This document shows positions 51,501 to 59,172 of a stretch of DNA of 64,000 nt, one piece after another. The notes beneath the pieces were generated by a model. The model was not told where the DNA came from. It ran no database searches and saw only the letters and a list, made by a program, of their open reading frames with translations. How positions within the stretch are numbered: the first letter of the stretch is position 1; each line of letters begins with the position of its first letter. The DNA comes from CAYTGM01 sp964437365 (GTDB taxonomy: Bacteria; Sumerlaeota; Sumerlaeia; SLMS01), in contig CAYTGM010000002.1 of NCBI GenBank assembly GCA_964437365.1, positions 62,001 through 126,000 on the forward strand, read 5' to 3'. The position numbers and the translations under genes are program-made.

Positions 51501-52978
51501 GCCAGACGCGTCGCGGAATTTGCCGACGCTGCTATGGTCGTGACCTTGCAACTGGCCGGATGGTGAACCTCGGCGAGGCGATTGGTATTATCGCTGCCCA
51601 GTCGATCGGTGAGCCAGGAACTCAGCTTACACTCCGTACCTTCCACACTGGTGGTGTTTCCATGGGTGTTGTCGAAGGTTGGTATCAGTCTGAAATCAAC
51701 GGTAGTGTGAAGTTTAAGGACATCAAGTTTATCGAGACAGAAGCTGGCGACCGCATTGTTGTTAACCGCTCAGGTTCCATCAAGGTACTCGATAAAGACG
51801 ATAATGAAGTTCAGAACCTTCCGAACATTCCTTATGGTGCACGCCTCTTCGTTACCGATGGGGACAGTGTTAAGAAGGGTGAACACATTGTTCGCTGGGA
51901 CCCGAACGCTTCTCCAATTATTGCAGAGCAGCAGGGTGTCCTTGATCATGAGGATATTATCGAAGGCGTTACGATGAGAACTGAGTTCGACGCGGAAAAC
52001 GAAACGTCTATTCAGACGATCGTTGAGCACCGTGAAGAACGTCATCCGAAGTTGATCATTCGTGACAATGACGGTGAAATCATCGCTGCCTATACACTTT
52101 CAACTGGAACCGTTCTTTCTCGTGAAGCACGTAATGGCGAGAAGGTCTTCCGCGGACAGGTTCTTGCCCGTGTTCCACGACCCAGAACCAAGTCTCGTGA
52201 CATTACCGGTGGTCTGCCCCGTGTAGACGAGCTTTTCGAAGCACGTAAACCAAAAGAAATCGCGTTCATCGCAGATATCTCAGGTCGCTTTGAAATTCGT
52301 GGTATTGCCAAGGGGATGAGAAAGTGCGCGATCGTTGCTGATAACAACGAAGAGCATACTTACTCAATTCCACTGAACAGAAACTTCCTCGTTCGCGATG
52401 GTGAGCATGTTCAAGTGGGTGACGCCCTGACTGATGGATCGCTTTCACCACACGATATCCTTCGTGTGAAAGGTGAGAAAGCTGTCATGCAGTTCCTACT
52501 TACTGAGATTCAGGAAGTATATCGTCTCCAGGGTGTAACCATCAGCGATAAGCACATCGAATCAATTGTTCGCCAGATGCTTAAGAAGATCATCATTGAA
52601 GAGCCAGGTAACACACGCTTCCTCTACGGCCAGCAGGTCGACAAGTGGATGTTCCAGGAAGAGAACGAACGTGTAATCAAGAACGGTGGTGAGCCTGCAG
52701 TTGGTACACCTAAACTTCTTGGGCTTACAAAGGCTTCTCTTGAAACAGAGAGTTTCATCTCTGCGGCGAGTTTCCAGGAAACCACACGTGTTCTTACAGA
52801 CGCAGCTATACGCGGACGTAAGGACTATCTCCGTGGCCTTAAGGAAAACGTCATCATGGGTCTGCTTATTCCCGCTGGTACCGGACTTCCCCGCTATCGT
52901 AGCATGGATATCTCACGTTCCGGCGAGACCAATGCGAACCAGGAAGAGGCCTCTGCTGAAGCAGGTCTGGAAGTCTGA
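48575..52978 (+). CDS. rpoC: DNA-directed RNA polymerase, beta' subunit
   Basis: A 1467-residue beta' subunit. The N-terminal zinc site is [20 protein letters not shown]. The clamp and rudder region has [20 protein letters not shown], the catalytic motif is [12 protein letters not shown], and the second zinc site begins [33 protein letters not shown] marks the trigger-loop region. The N terminus has a 20-residue polar extension before the first conserved block. A very stable terminator follows. Confidence 0.98.
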   Translation: [1467 protein letters not shown]

Positions 52979-53009
52979 TAGACAACCTTTCAACATAGAA
53001 CGCCTAAAG

Positions 53010-53041
53010 AACTCCCCGCTTCAGAAGAAGCGGGGAGTTTT
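53010..53041 (+). terminator. Terminator of the rpoBC operon
   Basis: AACTCCCCGCTTC and GAAGCGGGGAGTT form a perfect 13-bp stem with loop AGAA, followed by TT. Confidence 0.9.
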
Positions 53042-53057
53042 CGTATAGCTGTCTGAG

Positions 53058-54914
53058 TTAGTGATCGAGGAGTTGCCAGTCGCGCTCATCACTGAGAATT
53101 ATAGATTGGGCCGCTGCCTCTGCATCGAGCATTCCGTAACCCACATCATTATTGGGAGTTCCGAAGTTTTCTGCTGTTGAAAAGAGTGCGTCACGCAGCT
53201 CCGCGACCGTGGCGTCGGGACGTGCCTCTTTAACAAGTGCAGCAACTCCTGCTGCGTGAGGACACGACATACTTGTGCCATGGATAACATAATAATCAGC
53301 CGGACCCGATCCGTCCAGATTGATACCATCTGTATCAATGATCCGCATCGTGTTGGCTGTATTGACTGATCGAAGAGATATCGTTGCTGAACCTGGCGCG
53401 ATGATCTCTGGTTTCAATAAACCATCGATTCGCGGACCCTTGCTGCTGAATGTAGCAAGCGTGTCTAATGTTTGTCCGAAGTTTCTTGGTGTTCCCGTAT
53501 AGTCGACCCAGGAATCACGTTGAACCCAGGCGCCAACGGCAATAACTGTATCGGCTAGAGCGGGGGAGACCACCGTATAGTTTTCGTCGGCGTTCTGAAA
53601 GTCTCCTCTGCCAATAACGTATAAATGAACCAGGGGCGTTGTTCCTGACCCTGCTGTATTCTCCAGATCGAAAGTAAAAAACTTAGTTGTTGAAGGAGGT
53701 ATATTGGGGGTTAGTTCGTAAAATCGTGCTTCCGTACCGCGCGAACTCGTCCCCTGCCAGTTATTGTTTGCCTCTGTATAGAGGACTTCTCCAGCTGCCA
53801 GGTTGGTCCCATTCAGACTGATATTGAAGTCATTGTCTACATCATCCCACCAAACAGCTTTGATATAGCTGGGGGTTGTATAGTTAGAAGAGTTGGAGGT
53901 GTTTCTAATCCTCAGTTCGATCGTTCCCACTGTTTGCCCCGGGGGAGTGGTCATGCTGATGTGCTCTTCAACATGTTGACTGTTTCCAGCCGCAGCGAAG
54001 CAAAGCATTCCCTGGGTTGCCGCGTTGTCGAAAGCCTGAGCGACAGGGTTGGATCCGTCTATCCAGGTGGTAAAGCCACCATAGCTGATAGAGAAAATAT
54101 CGACACCCATATCTATGGAACGATTGACAGCTTTAATATAGTCATCATCCGTAACCGCAGAAGAAATCGTATCATCTCCGATTTTATAGGCGTAGAACTC
54201 AGCCCCCGGTGCGGAACCTTTATAGGCATTGTTTAGAACACCTCGACCCAAAACACTTCCTGCAACATGAGTCCCATGGGAATCCAAGGGGGCCGTGACA
54301 TCGGTTCCCCAGTCTAAAACTGTATTTCCATCGGTGACGTCATAAGCTTCCACGGGAACGGGAAAGTCTGGGTGATTGAGATCGAAGCCAGAATCGGCGA
54401 TGGCAACTTTGACTCCTGTTCCGTCATAGGGTCCCACATTGGTACCAGTGTGAACGATATCAACATTGAGCATCGCACGGCTCAAATCATTAAGAGGTTC
54501 CGAAAGGTTCGAAGCAGAAGAAAGACGAACGATATTTGAATCATTTCTCAAAGTAGGTAGAGCGGTATAGTCAAGATAGGCCAGGTAGAACCCGTGTTCA
54601 TGGTGGTTCGGTACCGGCGGCACGTATAGCTCAGGGATAATTTCAAGTCCACGTTTCAGGTAACCGGCTCGTTCATTTTCACTGATCTTCCTATCGACGT
54701 AAACAGCCACCATTTCCCGTGTCAGGTTGCGGGCGTCGAACTTGAACTCTCTACTCAAGTCGATTCTTGATGCAGCGGAAGACCGCGCTCGGTCTGTTTG
54801 TTTCAATCGCTCGTTAATGGTAATCCGTGGATCAACATCGAGAGCATATGAAGTACTCAAAATCGTACTTATCAGAATCGATGCGAGGGTGGTGCTTGAA
54901 GTGTTGTATTTCAT
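53058..54914 (-). CDS. Secreted subtilisin-family serine protease (S8)
   Basis: A 618-residue exported protease. The signal peptide is about residues 1-25 (ASILISTILSTSYA); I chose the ATG at 54914, since the frame's extra 20 upstream residues spoil it. An N-terminal propeptide of about 130 residues precedes the catalytic domain. Catalytic residues: Asp174 in VAIADSGFDLNHPDF, His213 in DSHGTHVAGS and Ser near 548 in HGTSMSCPHAAG. Between the His and Ser blocks lies a long inserted beta-rich domain (about 280-430), common in large secreted subtilases. No anchor or sorting signal is visible. It converges on rpoC. Confidence 0.92.
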   Translation of the reverse strand: MKYNTSSTTLASILISTILSTSYALDVDPRITINERLKQTDRARSSAASRIDLSREFKFDARNLTREMVAVYVDRKISENERAGYLKRGLEIIPELYVPPVPNHHEHGFYLAYLDYTALPTLRNDSNIVRLSSASNLSEPLNDLSRAMLNVDIVHTGTNVGPYDGTGVKVAIADSGFDLNHPDFPVPVEAYDVTDGNTVLDWGTDVTAPLDSHGTHVAGSVLGRGVLNNAYKGSAPGAEFYAYKIGDDTISSAVTDDDYIKAVNRSIDMGVDIFSISYGGFTTWIDGSNPVAQAFDNAATQGMLCFAAAGNSQHVEEHISMTTPPGQTVGTIELRIRNTSNSSNYTTPSYIKAVWWDDVDNDFNISLNGTNLAAGEVLYTEANNNWQGTSSRGTEARFYELTPNIPPSTTKFFTFDLENTAGSGTTPLVHLYVIGRGDFQNADENYTVVSPALADTVIAVGAWVQRDSWVDYTGTPRNFGQTLDTLATFSSKGPRIDGLLKPEIIAPGSATISLRSVNTANTMRIIDTDGINLDGSGPADYYVIHGTSMSCPHAAGVAALVKEARPDATVAELRDALFSTAENFGTPNNDVGYGMLDAEAAAQSIILSDERDWQLLDH

Positions 54915-55078
54915 AAAGTTGCCGGTGCGAAGATTGGTTCTAATCTGTTTACTTATGCAGCTATTGAGGCTCACTGCCTGTAAAGATTGGGACGAAGTAC
55001 GTCTTCTATCAACGGGAAATTCCCAGTGCTCGAGAAATGAAGATGAGTTTCGCTTTGTTTTATGAGCAGTCGACGAGC

Positions 55079-55489
55079 TTAGTTGAGGAGGAGTTTGAAC
55101 TTTTTTCTGCCATTGATTCGGTAAACTGTAAAGTCTCTGTCGATCGTTGCAATGGTATCAAGTTCCAACTTCTCGGCGAGAAAAACGAGACAACAGTCAG
55201 CGAAGTCCATGGGAAGATCTCTATACTTCTCCGTGAGCGCTCGCAGCCGATGAAAATCCCTTTGATGGATGCCATGGACTTCCACTGCGCCTTTCTTAAT
55301 CCACTCCAGGAAATCGAGTTGAACATTTCTATTATAGTCCAGCAGATGTAAAGTTTCCGTTATTGATGCTAGAGTAGTTATTAGCGGGAAGTCATTGGAG
55401 CTGATGAAATCAACGGCGGCTTTATGATGCCTATCTGATGAATCAAACAGGGCGATCATGGGTCCGGAATCGATCATAATTCTTTTCAT
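55079..55489 (-). CDS. PIN-domain toxin (VapC-like ribonuclease)
   Basis: A 136-residue PIN nuclease. Acidic metal ligands: Asp7 (MIDSGPMIALFD), a Glu in ASITETLHLL, Asp in LPMDFADC and Asp in IATIDRDF. This is the usual four-acid site for Mg-dependent RNA cleavage, often of tRNA. It overlaps the RHH antitoxin gene by 4 bases, the normal order of antitoxin then toxin. The active site looks complete, so the toxin is probably functional. Confidence 0.88.
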   Translation of the reverse strand: MKRIMIDSGPMIALFDSSDRHHKAAVDFISSNDFPLITTLASITETLHLLDYNRNVQLDFLEWIKKGAVEVHGIHQRDFHRLRALTEKYRDLPMDFADCCLVFLAEKLELDTIATIDRDFTVYRINGRKKFKLLLN

Positions 55490-55728
55490 CGATGTTTCTT
55501 CCGAATTTTTTCTCTTATGAGCTCTTTTCTATCCGAGGATAAATTGCCTTTTCCGCTACCATACTTACCGAAGAGGTCTTTACCGAGTTCCCAGGCGCTT
55601 GGAGAATGATTTTTCTCAACGTATTCCTCAAGGCACCGTCGTACGAGCTCGGATTTCGTCAGCCCGAGTTCTTCCGCAACCTCAGTAACACGCTTTTCCA
55701 AATCTTGACTTAATCGAACATTAATCAT
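55486..55728 (-). CDS. Ribbon-helix-helix antitoxin (CopG/VapB-like)
   Basis: An 80-residue DNA-binding antitoxin. MINVRLSQDLEKRVTEVAEELGLTKSELVRRCLEEY is a textbook ribbon-helix-helix; the charged C-terminal 35 residues likely wrap the PIN toxin. The ATG at 55728 follows GGAG by six bases; an ATG four codons upstream has no ribosome site. Two copies of a 9-base palindrome lie immediately upstream and probably form its own operator. Confidence 0.85.
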   Translation of the reverse strand: MINVRLSQDLEKRVTEVAEELGLTKSELVRRCLEEYVEKNHSPSAWELGKDLFGKYGSGKGNLSSDRKELIREKIRKKHR

Positions 55729-55740
55729 GATGGACTCCAT

Positions 55741-55760
55741 TGTATTACAAGTGTATTACA
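55741..55760. promoter_or_regulatory. Operator-like double palindrome before the toxin-antitoxin genes
   Basis: TGTATTACA occurs twice with an 11-base period (55741 and 55752). Each copy is a palindrome around its central base. The one-turn spacing suits cooperative binding of RHH dimers. Confidence 0.7.
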
Positions 55761-55851
55761 GCAATGTCTGCTTGTCAAGTCGGAGTCCAGGATCAAGCTA
55801 CTAGTGATTACTGTCATTGTTGATATTCTTAAATTTGTATTCGATGAAAAT

Positions 55852-55887
55852 ACAAAAAAACTCCCGAGCAGGAACTGCTCGGGAGTT
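55852..55887 (-). terminator. Terminator of rpsLG
   Basis: On the minus strand a perfect 12-bp stem (AACTCCCGAGCA with TGCTCGGGAGTT, 5-base loop) is followed by seven T. It shows the str transcription unit ends right after rpsG. Confidence 0.92.
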
Positions 55888-55914
55888 GGTGGATCTTGAG
55901 GTTGTTGATTGCTC

Positions 55915-56436
55915 TTACCAGCGGTAGTGAGCGAACGCCTTGTTGGCTTCTGCCATGCGGTGGACATCTTCTTTTTTCTTAATGGAACCACCGGTGTTGT
56001 TGAAGGCATCCATAATTTCGTGCGCGAGGCGCTGAATCATGGTGCGTTCATTACGACTACGGGCGTTGCCGATCATCCAGCGAATGGCGAGTGCCTGCTG
56101 GCGGCTGGGCTTAACTTCGATTGGAACCTGGTAGTTAGCACCACCAACACGGCGGCTCTTAACTTCCAGAGCGGGCTTAACATTTTCAATCGCCTGAAGG
56201 AAAACATCGAGGGGCTCGTTGCCTTCCATCTTTTCAGCGATGTAATCCATTGCTTTGTAGAAGATCGACTCAGAGAGTGACTTCTTACCGTCGAGCATCA
56301 GGCAGTTAATGAACTTTGAAACGAGAACATTGCTAAATCTTGAGTCAGGAAACACGCCACGCCCTGGGGGCATGCGTCTTCTTGACATTTTTCTGGTACT
56401 TCTATTACGTCCGTCTTTTTTCTTACGCCTTGGCAT
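55915..56436 (-). CDS. rpsG: 30S ribosomal protein S7
   Basis: A 173-residue S7, longer than the usual ~156. The extra length is an N-terminal Arg/Lys-rich stretch (MPRRKKKDGRNRSTRKMSRR) before the conserved SRFSNVLVSKFINCLMLDGKK. GGANYQVPIEVKPSRQQALAIRW and AHYRW are conserved. I keep the first ATG because family proteins begin MPRR and no ribosome site precedes the internal ATG at 56388. It nucleates 30S head assembly. It is followed by a terminator, not fusA. Confidence 0.95.
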   Translation of the reverse strand: MPRRKKKDGRNRSTRKMSRRRMPPGRGVFPDSRFSNVLVSKFINCLMLDGKKSLSESIFYKAMDYIAEKMEGNEPLDVFLQAIENVKPALEVKSRRVGGANYQVPIEVKPSRQQALAIRWMIGNARSRNERTMIQRLAHEIMDAFNNTGGSIKKKEDVHRMAEANKAFAHYRW

Positions 56437-56500
56437 TATCTCACGCTATCCTTTGTTGATCGAGATCTATGGTGAAGGTCCTATGTTGAAAGAACCGGTC

Positions 56501-56881
56501 TTATTCCTTAGGTTTCTTCGTTCCGTACTTGGAACGACGCTGCTTACGGTTGGCAACGCCAGCGGTGTCACCCTTACGGGCGCCACGAACAACGTGGTAA
56601 CGAACACCGGGTAAATCCTTCACACGACCACCGCGAATCAGAACGATGGAGTGCTCCTGAAGGTTATGCCCTTCGCCGGGGATGTAAGCGGTCACTTCGT
56701 AACCGTTGGTCAAGCGTACACGGGCAATCTTACGAAGAGCCGAGTTAGGCTTCTTAGGTGTTGCTGTTGAAACACGTGTACAAACCCCACGTTTCTGAGG
56801 GGAGCCCTGCAACGCAGGTACTTTGTTCTTCTTCGACATCTTCTTACGCCCATTGCGAATGAGCTGATTAATGGTAGGCAT
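56501..56881 (-). CDS. rpsL: 30S ribosomal protein S12
   Basis: A 126-residue S12. TINQLIRNGRKK, the streptomycin-contact loops PKKPNSALRK and PGVRYHVVRG (with Lys present at the classic resistance site, i.e. the sensitive form), and RSKYGTKKPK are intact. It sits at the decoding centre. A strong leader hairpin lies just upstream. Only rpsG follows it. Confidence 0.97.
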   Translation of the reverse strand: MPTINQLIRNGRKKMSKKNKVPALQGSPQKRGVCTRVSTATPKKPNSALRKIARVRLTNGYEVTAYIPGEGHNLQEHSIVLIRGGRVKDLPGVRYHVVRGARKGDTAGVANRKQRRSKYGTKKPKE

Positions 56882-56906
56882 TTACTACTCCGAGATAAAT
56901 AGCTCG

Positions 56907-56938
56907 TTGAGCGACGGGCATGGCTCGCCCACGCTCAA
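56907..56938 (-). promoter_or_regulatory. Leader hairpin of rpsL
   Basis: TTGAGCG with CGCTCAA (7 bp) encloses GGGC/GCCC. It lies 26 bases upstream of the rpsL ATG, where it could influence transcription or ribosome access. Confidence 0.5.
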
Positions 56939-57643
56939 AGGCCGCAAACTACGCCCCACAACCCGCTCACCGGTCAAGAGAAAAACCACACTTTTTCGAG
57001 GTTTTTCGCCGATTTACCAAGGTTACGACATTGTCTGCAAAAACCCCCTTTACGGGGAGACAGAACCTTCAGTGTTTCGCTTTCCCAACGCAATGAAAAG
57101 GGAGAGAAAAAATGCTCCACAAATCTCCGCCTTCTGGAACCACTTAACCACTCCAGAGTCGGTCCTCTATCTCTTCCTGCCTGTCTGAATCTATTGGGTT
57201 TAAGCTGTCTGGCCTCAGGGGTGATGAAGGGGTCCTGGCAGGAGGTTCTACCACATCCCTATATCTGCCCGACGTCTGACGGACGTCTCGAGTCGTAGGT
57301 AAGACGTAGATAAGACGTACGTCAGACGTCCGTCACCGGGGGAGGGTATCTTGGAATAAACCGGGACTTGGTAGAGGATTTCAAGACTTTAGAGTCGAGC
57401 GCCGGTTCGAGTACCTCTTTGTTGAGTCCGAGCACGATATCTTGAGAATCCTGAATCCTTCCAGGAAAGCACTGCAAAGAGAGGTGGGCAAAATCAAGTC
57501 CGCTGGAAATCCACTGCCGCATTTACCTAAGAAACGGTTTCCCTAAAAAAGATTCCCCGTCCTCGTTTGTTTCGTTGAGCCGGTACCCCCGACGGTGAAA
57601 AGTTTTCTCCATTCACAAGTTACAAGGTAATCGCTCCGAAATC
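56939..57643. other. Gene-free divergent region between rpsL and the GT2 gene
   Basis: About 700 bases without a convincing gene. A 66-codon minus-strand frame at 57322-57522 has no ribosome site and no recognisable product. The region must hold the rpsL promoter on one side and the promoter of the GT2 operon on the other. Its notable content is the 11-bp tandem array at 57271-57335; the rest shows no clear structure. Confidence 0.5.
57271..57335. repeat. Tandem array of an 11-bp GACGT unit (six copies)
   Basis: Six units follow head to tail: CGACGTCTGAC, GGACGTCTCG (10 bp), AGTCGTAGGTA, AGACGTAGATA, AGACGTACGTC, AGACGTCCGTC. The period is 11 bases except one. The outer units are also mutual inverted repeats: TGACGGACGTCT at 57278 with AGACGTCCGTCA at 57325. 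One-turn phasing suggests arrayed protein-binding sites. Confidence 0.7.
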
Positions 57644-58405
57644 ATGAGTCCTCCCAAGCGCCAGTCGTCATCACAACGTCCCGAGTTCAGTGTCGTCGTT
57701 CCCTTTTATAACGAGGAAGACAATCTGGAGACTGTTTGTCGGGAGGTTATTGAAGTGATGAATGCCGAGCTCTCCGTATCCTGGGAGCTGGTAATGGTCA
57801 ATGATGGGTCGAAAGATAAGACTGGCGAGATCATGGATGATCTCTCCCGAGAATTCGAAAATCTTCGCGCTATTCATGTCATCCCTAACAGTGGTCAATC
57901 GGCGGCTCTTCAGGCAGGGTTTATCGCAGCCAGAGGGAAGTTGATTGGTACTCTGGATGGTGATGGCCAGAATGATCCCCGGGATCTCGTCCGCCAGCGC
58001 GAGCTACTGGAAGAGAAGCGCATCGATATGATGTGTGGGATTCGCCAGAAGCGCGCGGACAACTTCGTTCGCAAGGCATCAAGTCGTATCGCCAATAAAG
58101 TCCGCGCGGCGATCCTTTCAGATAACATTACCGACGTTGGCTGTTCAACGCGGGTCTTCAAACGCAACTGCATGCTCAAGGTTCCTCTTTTCAGAAACTC
58201 TCATCGTTATTATCCGGCGCTCTTTAAGATGCGCGGCTATTCAGTCGAAGAGATGCCTGTGAATCACCGCTCCCGGATGAAGGGAGAAAGTAAGTATGGT
58301 GGGGGGATTCATTCGAGATTGTGGGTGGGAATCGTTGATCTCATGGGAGTATACTGGCTGAAAAAACGTGGATTGAAATTCAGAACCCGAGAAACACGTG
58401 AATGA
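57644..58405 (+). CDS. Glycosyltransferase family 2, dolichyl/undecaprenyl-phosphate mannosyltransferase-like
   Basis: A 253-residue GT-A enzyme without C-terminal membrane helices. FSVVVPFYNEEDNLE opens the fold, NDGSKDKTGEI binds the nucleotide sugar, GTLDGDGQNDP (about 103-113) is the metal-binding DxD region, and VGCSTRVFKR with NHRSRMKGESKYG is typical of DPM1/GtrB/ArnC-like enzymes. These move a sugar to a polyprenyl phosphate on the inner membrane face. It overlaps the next gene by 4 bases, which encodes a membrane protein. Confidence 0.88.
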   Translation: MSPPKRQSSSQRPEFSVVVPFYNEEDNLETVCREVIEVMNAELSVSWELVMVNDGSKDKTGEIMDDLSREFENLRAIHVIPNSGQSAALQAGFIAARGKLIGTLDGDGQNDPRDLVRQRELLEEKRIDMMCGIRQKRADNFVRKASSRIANKVRAAILSDNITDVGCSTRVFKRNCMLKVPLFRNSHRYYPALFKMRGYSVEEMPVNHRSRMKGESKYGGGIHSRLWVGIVDLMGVYWLKKRGLKFRTRETRE

Positions 58406-59172
58406 GCAACGACATCGATTCTGAAGAGAAAGGCTCTTCAGATCAAGAAGAAGAAAAACGACTCAGAAGGGAACGGAAGCGGAGACGAAAGAACCTCCGT
58501 AAGGATATTCTGCGTGTTCTCATTATCGCCTCTGTCTTCGTTGCGGCAGCCCTCGTTACATCGCAATTCCATGATATACAGGAAATACGTCGGCTTCTTC
58601 ACTCTGACGATTCTGTCATCGACCAATATGTCAGTTACTTTTACTTTATCGTGATTGGCGCTGTTCTCGTAGCCTTTGGTCTTCCAAGGTGGGTTGTCTG
58701 TGTTGCCGGCGGAAGTATTTACGGGGCTGTGCTTGGTGTCGGGCTGGCCATGGTTACAACTATGACTGGAGCCATGGGCAGTTATATGCTTGGGAGCTCA
58801 CTACTCAAAAGTACGGTAAAAAGGCGACTCGGGGAGCGGGGAAAACGTTTTGCCGAGAAGTTCAAAGAAAATGGCTTTGAGTACACGCTGATGCTTCGTC
58901 TCATGCCCTTCACAAACCCTACATTAACAAGTATGATGTGCGGAGTCTTTCGTGTTCCTCTTGGTGTCTACAATGCCGCCAATATGATCGGATTTATCCC
59001 GCTTACGCTTGTCTATACGATTTTTGGTTCTGGGGCTACTAAGGGAAAGACGAGCCAGATTCTTATCGGAGCTCTGATTTTTCTTATATTCCTTCTCTTT
59101 CAGCGAATCTACCGGAAGAAAAAACAAGCGAAGGCTATCGAGCTCGAACCTCAAGTTAAAGAATCAATATGA
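58402..59172 (+). CDS. VTT/DedA-like (TVP38/TMEM64) membrane protein
   Basis: A 256-residue integral membrane protein with a highly charged N terminus (Glu/Lys/Arg-rich, residues 1-32) and about five membrane segments. GLPRWVVCVAGGSIYGAVLG and the FKENGFEYTLMLRLMPFTNPTL block are the re-entrant VTT signature seen in TVP38/TMEM64/YdjX proteins. Bacterial relatives are implicated in moving phospholipids or polyprenyl phosphate across the membrane. That would fit the polyprenyl-phosphate glycosyltransferase upstream. Both ends overlap neighbouring genes by 4 bases, so all three are translated together. Confidence 0.85.
   Translation: MSNDIDSEEKGSSDQEEEKRLRRERKRRRKNLRKDILRVLIIASVFVAAALVTSQFHDIQEIRRLLHSDDSVIDQYVSYFYFIVIGAVLVAFGLPRWVVCVAGGSIYGAVLGVGLAMVTTMTGAMGSYMLGSSLLKSTVKRRLGERGKRFAEKFKENGFEYTLMLRLMPFTNPTLTSMMCGVFRVPLGVYNAANMIGFIPLTLVYTIFGSGATKGKTSQILIGALIFLIFLLFQRIYRKKKQAKAIELEPQVKESI

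Noticed and set aside
57322..57522. 66-codon minus-strand open frame in the rpsL-GT2 gap
   Set aside because: No ribosome site, no recognisable motif and it runs into the 11-bp repeat array; more likely chance.
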